Below, one piece after another: positions 7,530-7,871 of a DNA stretch of 7,871 nt. The notes beneath the pieces were generated by a model that saw only the letters and a list, made by a program, of their open reading frames with translations, had not been told where the DNA came from and did no database searches. Position 1 is the stretch's first letter; each line of letters starts with the position of its first letter. The position numbers and the translations under genes were made by a program. The stretch is from positions 28,319-36,189 of the forward strand of contig JAAUZN010000052.1 in assembly GCA_014804565.1 (NCBI GenBank), in the 5' to 3' direction. This stretch comes from Lachnospiraceae bacterium (GTDB lineage Bacteria; Bacillota; Clostridia; Lachnospirales; Lachnospiraceae).

Positions 7530-7536
7530 CTCCTCT
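7530..7536 (-). promoter_or_regulatory. Ribosome binding site deciding the ATPase start
   Basis: AGAGGAG on the minus strand sits three bases before the ATG at 7524-7526. The spacing is slightly short, but this site together with the family-typical N-terminus favours this ATG over the TTG at 7578-7580. Confidence 0.6.
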
Positions 7537-7541
7537 TTTCC

Positions 7542-7556
7542 CACTGCACTGCAGTG
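7542..7556. promoter_or_regulatory. 15-base inverted repeat in the gntR-ATPase gap, possible operator or leader hairpin
   Basis: CACTGCA and TGCAGTG flank a single central base, a perfect 7+1+7 dyad; a 10-base palindrome, CACTGCAGTG (7547-7556), is nested in it. It lies in the 69-base gap between the GntR-type regulator gene and the ATPase gene, six bases upstream of the ribosome binding site. It could be a protein-binding site or, as RNA, a small five-pair hairpin near the start. There is no run of T after it, so it is not an intrinsic terminator. A chance occurrence cannot be excluded. Confidence 0.35.
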
Positions 7557-7595
7557 TCCTGTTTTATGTCTGATTTTCAAGTCATCGGTACAGGT

Positions 7596-7871
7596 CTACA
7601 TTTGCAATTTCTCAATCTCCAAAATAATCTCCTGCTTCGTCAGGCCAATCTCCAGAACCTCTCTTACCAGAGTCAGGATCTGTTCGATATATTCCTTCTT
7701 CCGCCTGTCCACCAGACTGTTATCCCCGGATACGAAGCTGCCTCTTCCCTTGACCGTATAAATAAATCCCTGCCGTTCAAGCTCCGCATATGCCTTCTGG
7801 ATCGTATTCGGATTGATCGAGAGCTCCATCGCCAGATTGCGCACCGACGGCATCTGCTCATCAGGCTGCAT
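7596..7871 (-). CDS. GntR-family transcriptional regulator, YtrA subfamily (C-terminal part)
   Basis: The last 91 codons of a winged helix-turn-helix regulator are present. The recognition part reads MPSVRNLAMELSINPNTIQ, followed by KAYAELERQGFIYTVKGRG, which is the near-canonical GntR core and wing. After the wing (about residue 50) only some 40 mostly helical residues remain, the short dimerisation tail that defines the YtrA subfamily; FadR- or MocR-type GntR proteins have far longer C-terminal domains. The visible ATG at 7869-7871 is almost surely internal: family members have some 30-35 residues before the QPDEQMPSVR-like segment, so the gene and its promoter extend beyond the right edge. 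YtrA-type regulators usually repress their own operon, here the ABC genes downstream, and are relieved by envelope stress or small ligands. Its operator should lie outside this window. Family assignment is firm; the inducing signal is unknown. Confidence 0.93.
   Translation of the reverse strand: MQPDEQMPSVRNLAMELSINPNTIQKAYAELERQGFIYTVKGRGSFVSGDNSLVDRRKKEYIEQILTLVREVLEIGLTKQEIILEIEKLQM

Noticed and set aside
7527..7580. N-terminal extension of the YtrB-type ATPase from a TTG at 7578-7580
   Set aside because: The extension of 18 residues is unlike the family N-terminus and the ATG at 7524-7526 has its own AGAGGAG site.
1..7871. CRISPR array, tRNA or rRNA genes, insertion sequence, phage or defence system
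   Set aside because: No spaced direct repeats, cloverleaf-like segments, transposase or integrase motifs, terminal repeats or nuclease domains were found on either strand.

Overview
The window is a densely packed, single-direction stretch: every credible gene lies on the minus strand, so the transcription order runs from base 7871 down to base 1. Strong purine-rich ribosome binding sites of the GGAGG type, balanced-to-slightly-high G+C, short intergenic gaps and the protein families present suggest a low-GC-lineage Gram-positive anaerobe, most likely a clostridial gut organism (Lachnospiraceae-like). That placement comes from recalled family resemblance, not from a search.

Layout in transcription order: (1) the 3' part of a short GntR-type regulator of the YtrA subfamily, cut by the right edge (7596-7871); (2) an ABC ATPase of the YtrB/CcmA type (6621-7526); (3) a 716-residue ABC-2-like permease with about nine membrane segments and a large, probably extracellular, C-terminal domain (4499-6649), overlapping gene 2 by 29 bases; (4) a second ABC ATPase of the MacB/LolD/YtrE type (3720-4484); (5) a 618-residue secreted, C-terminally anchored protein with tandem Ig-like (COG1361/CARDB-like) domains and an odd Met/Asp-rich stretch next to the membrane (1821-3677); (6) a MacB/FtsX-type permease (445-1791). 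After a 97-base gap with a plausible promoter, (7) the 5' part of a small secreted protein begins and runs off the left edge (1-347).

Genes 1-6 look like one operon. Their order (GntR regulator, ATPase, ABC-2-like permease, MacB-like ATPase, MacB-like permease) parallels the Bacillus subtilis ytr operon (ytrA-ytrB-ytrC/D-ytrE-ytrF), which responds to cell-wall-active antibiotics. There are two differences: one large permease stands where Bacillus has two small ones, and an extra Ig-like surface protein is inserted between the MacB-like ATPase and its permease, at the place where Gram-negative systems would have a MacA-type adaptor. The working model is a cell-envelope stress or export module in which two ABC machines are co-expressed under one regulator, with the Ig-like protein as an extracellular partner of the FtsX-type permease. 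The substrate cannot be read from the sequence.

No RNA genes, CRISPR arrays, insertion sequences or transposase remnants were seen. No gene-free stretch exceeds 300 bases; the longest gap is 97 bases.
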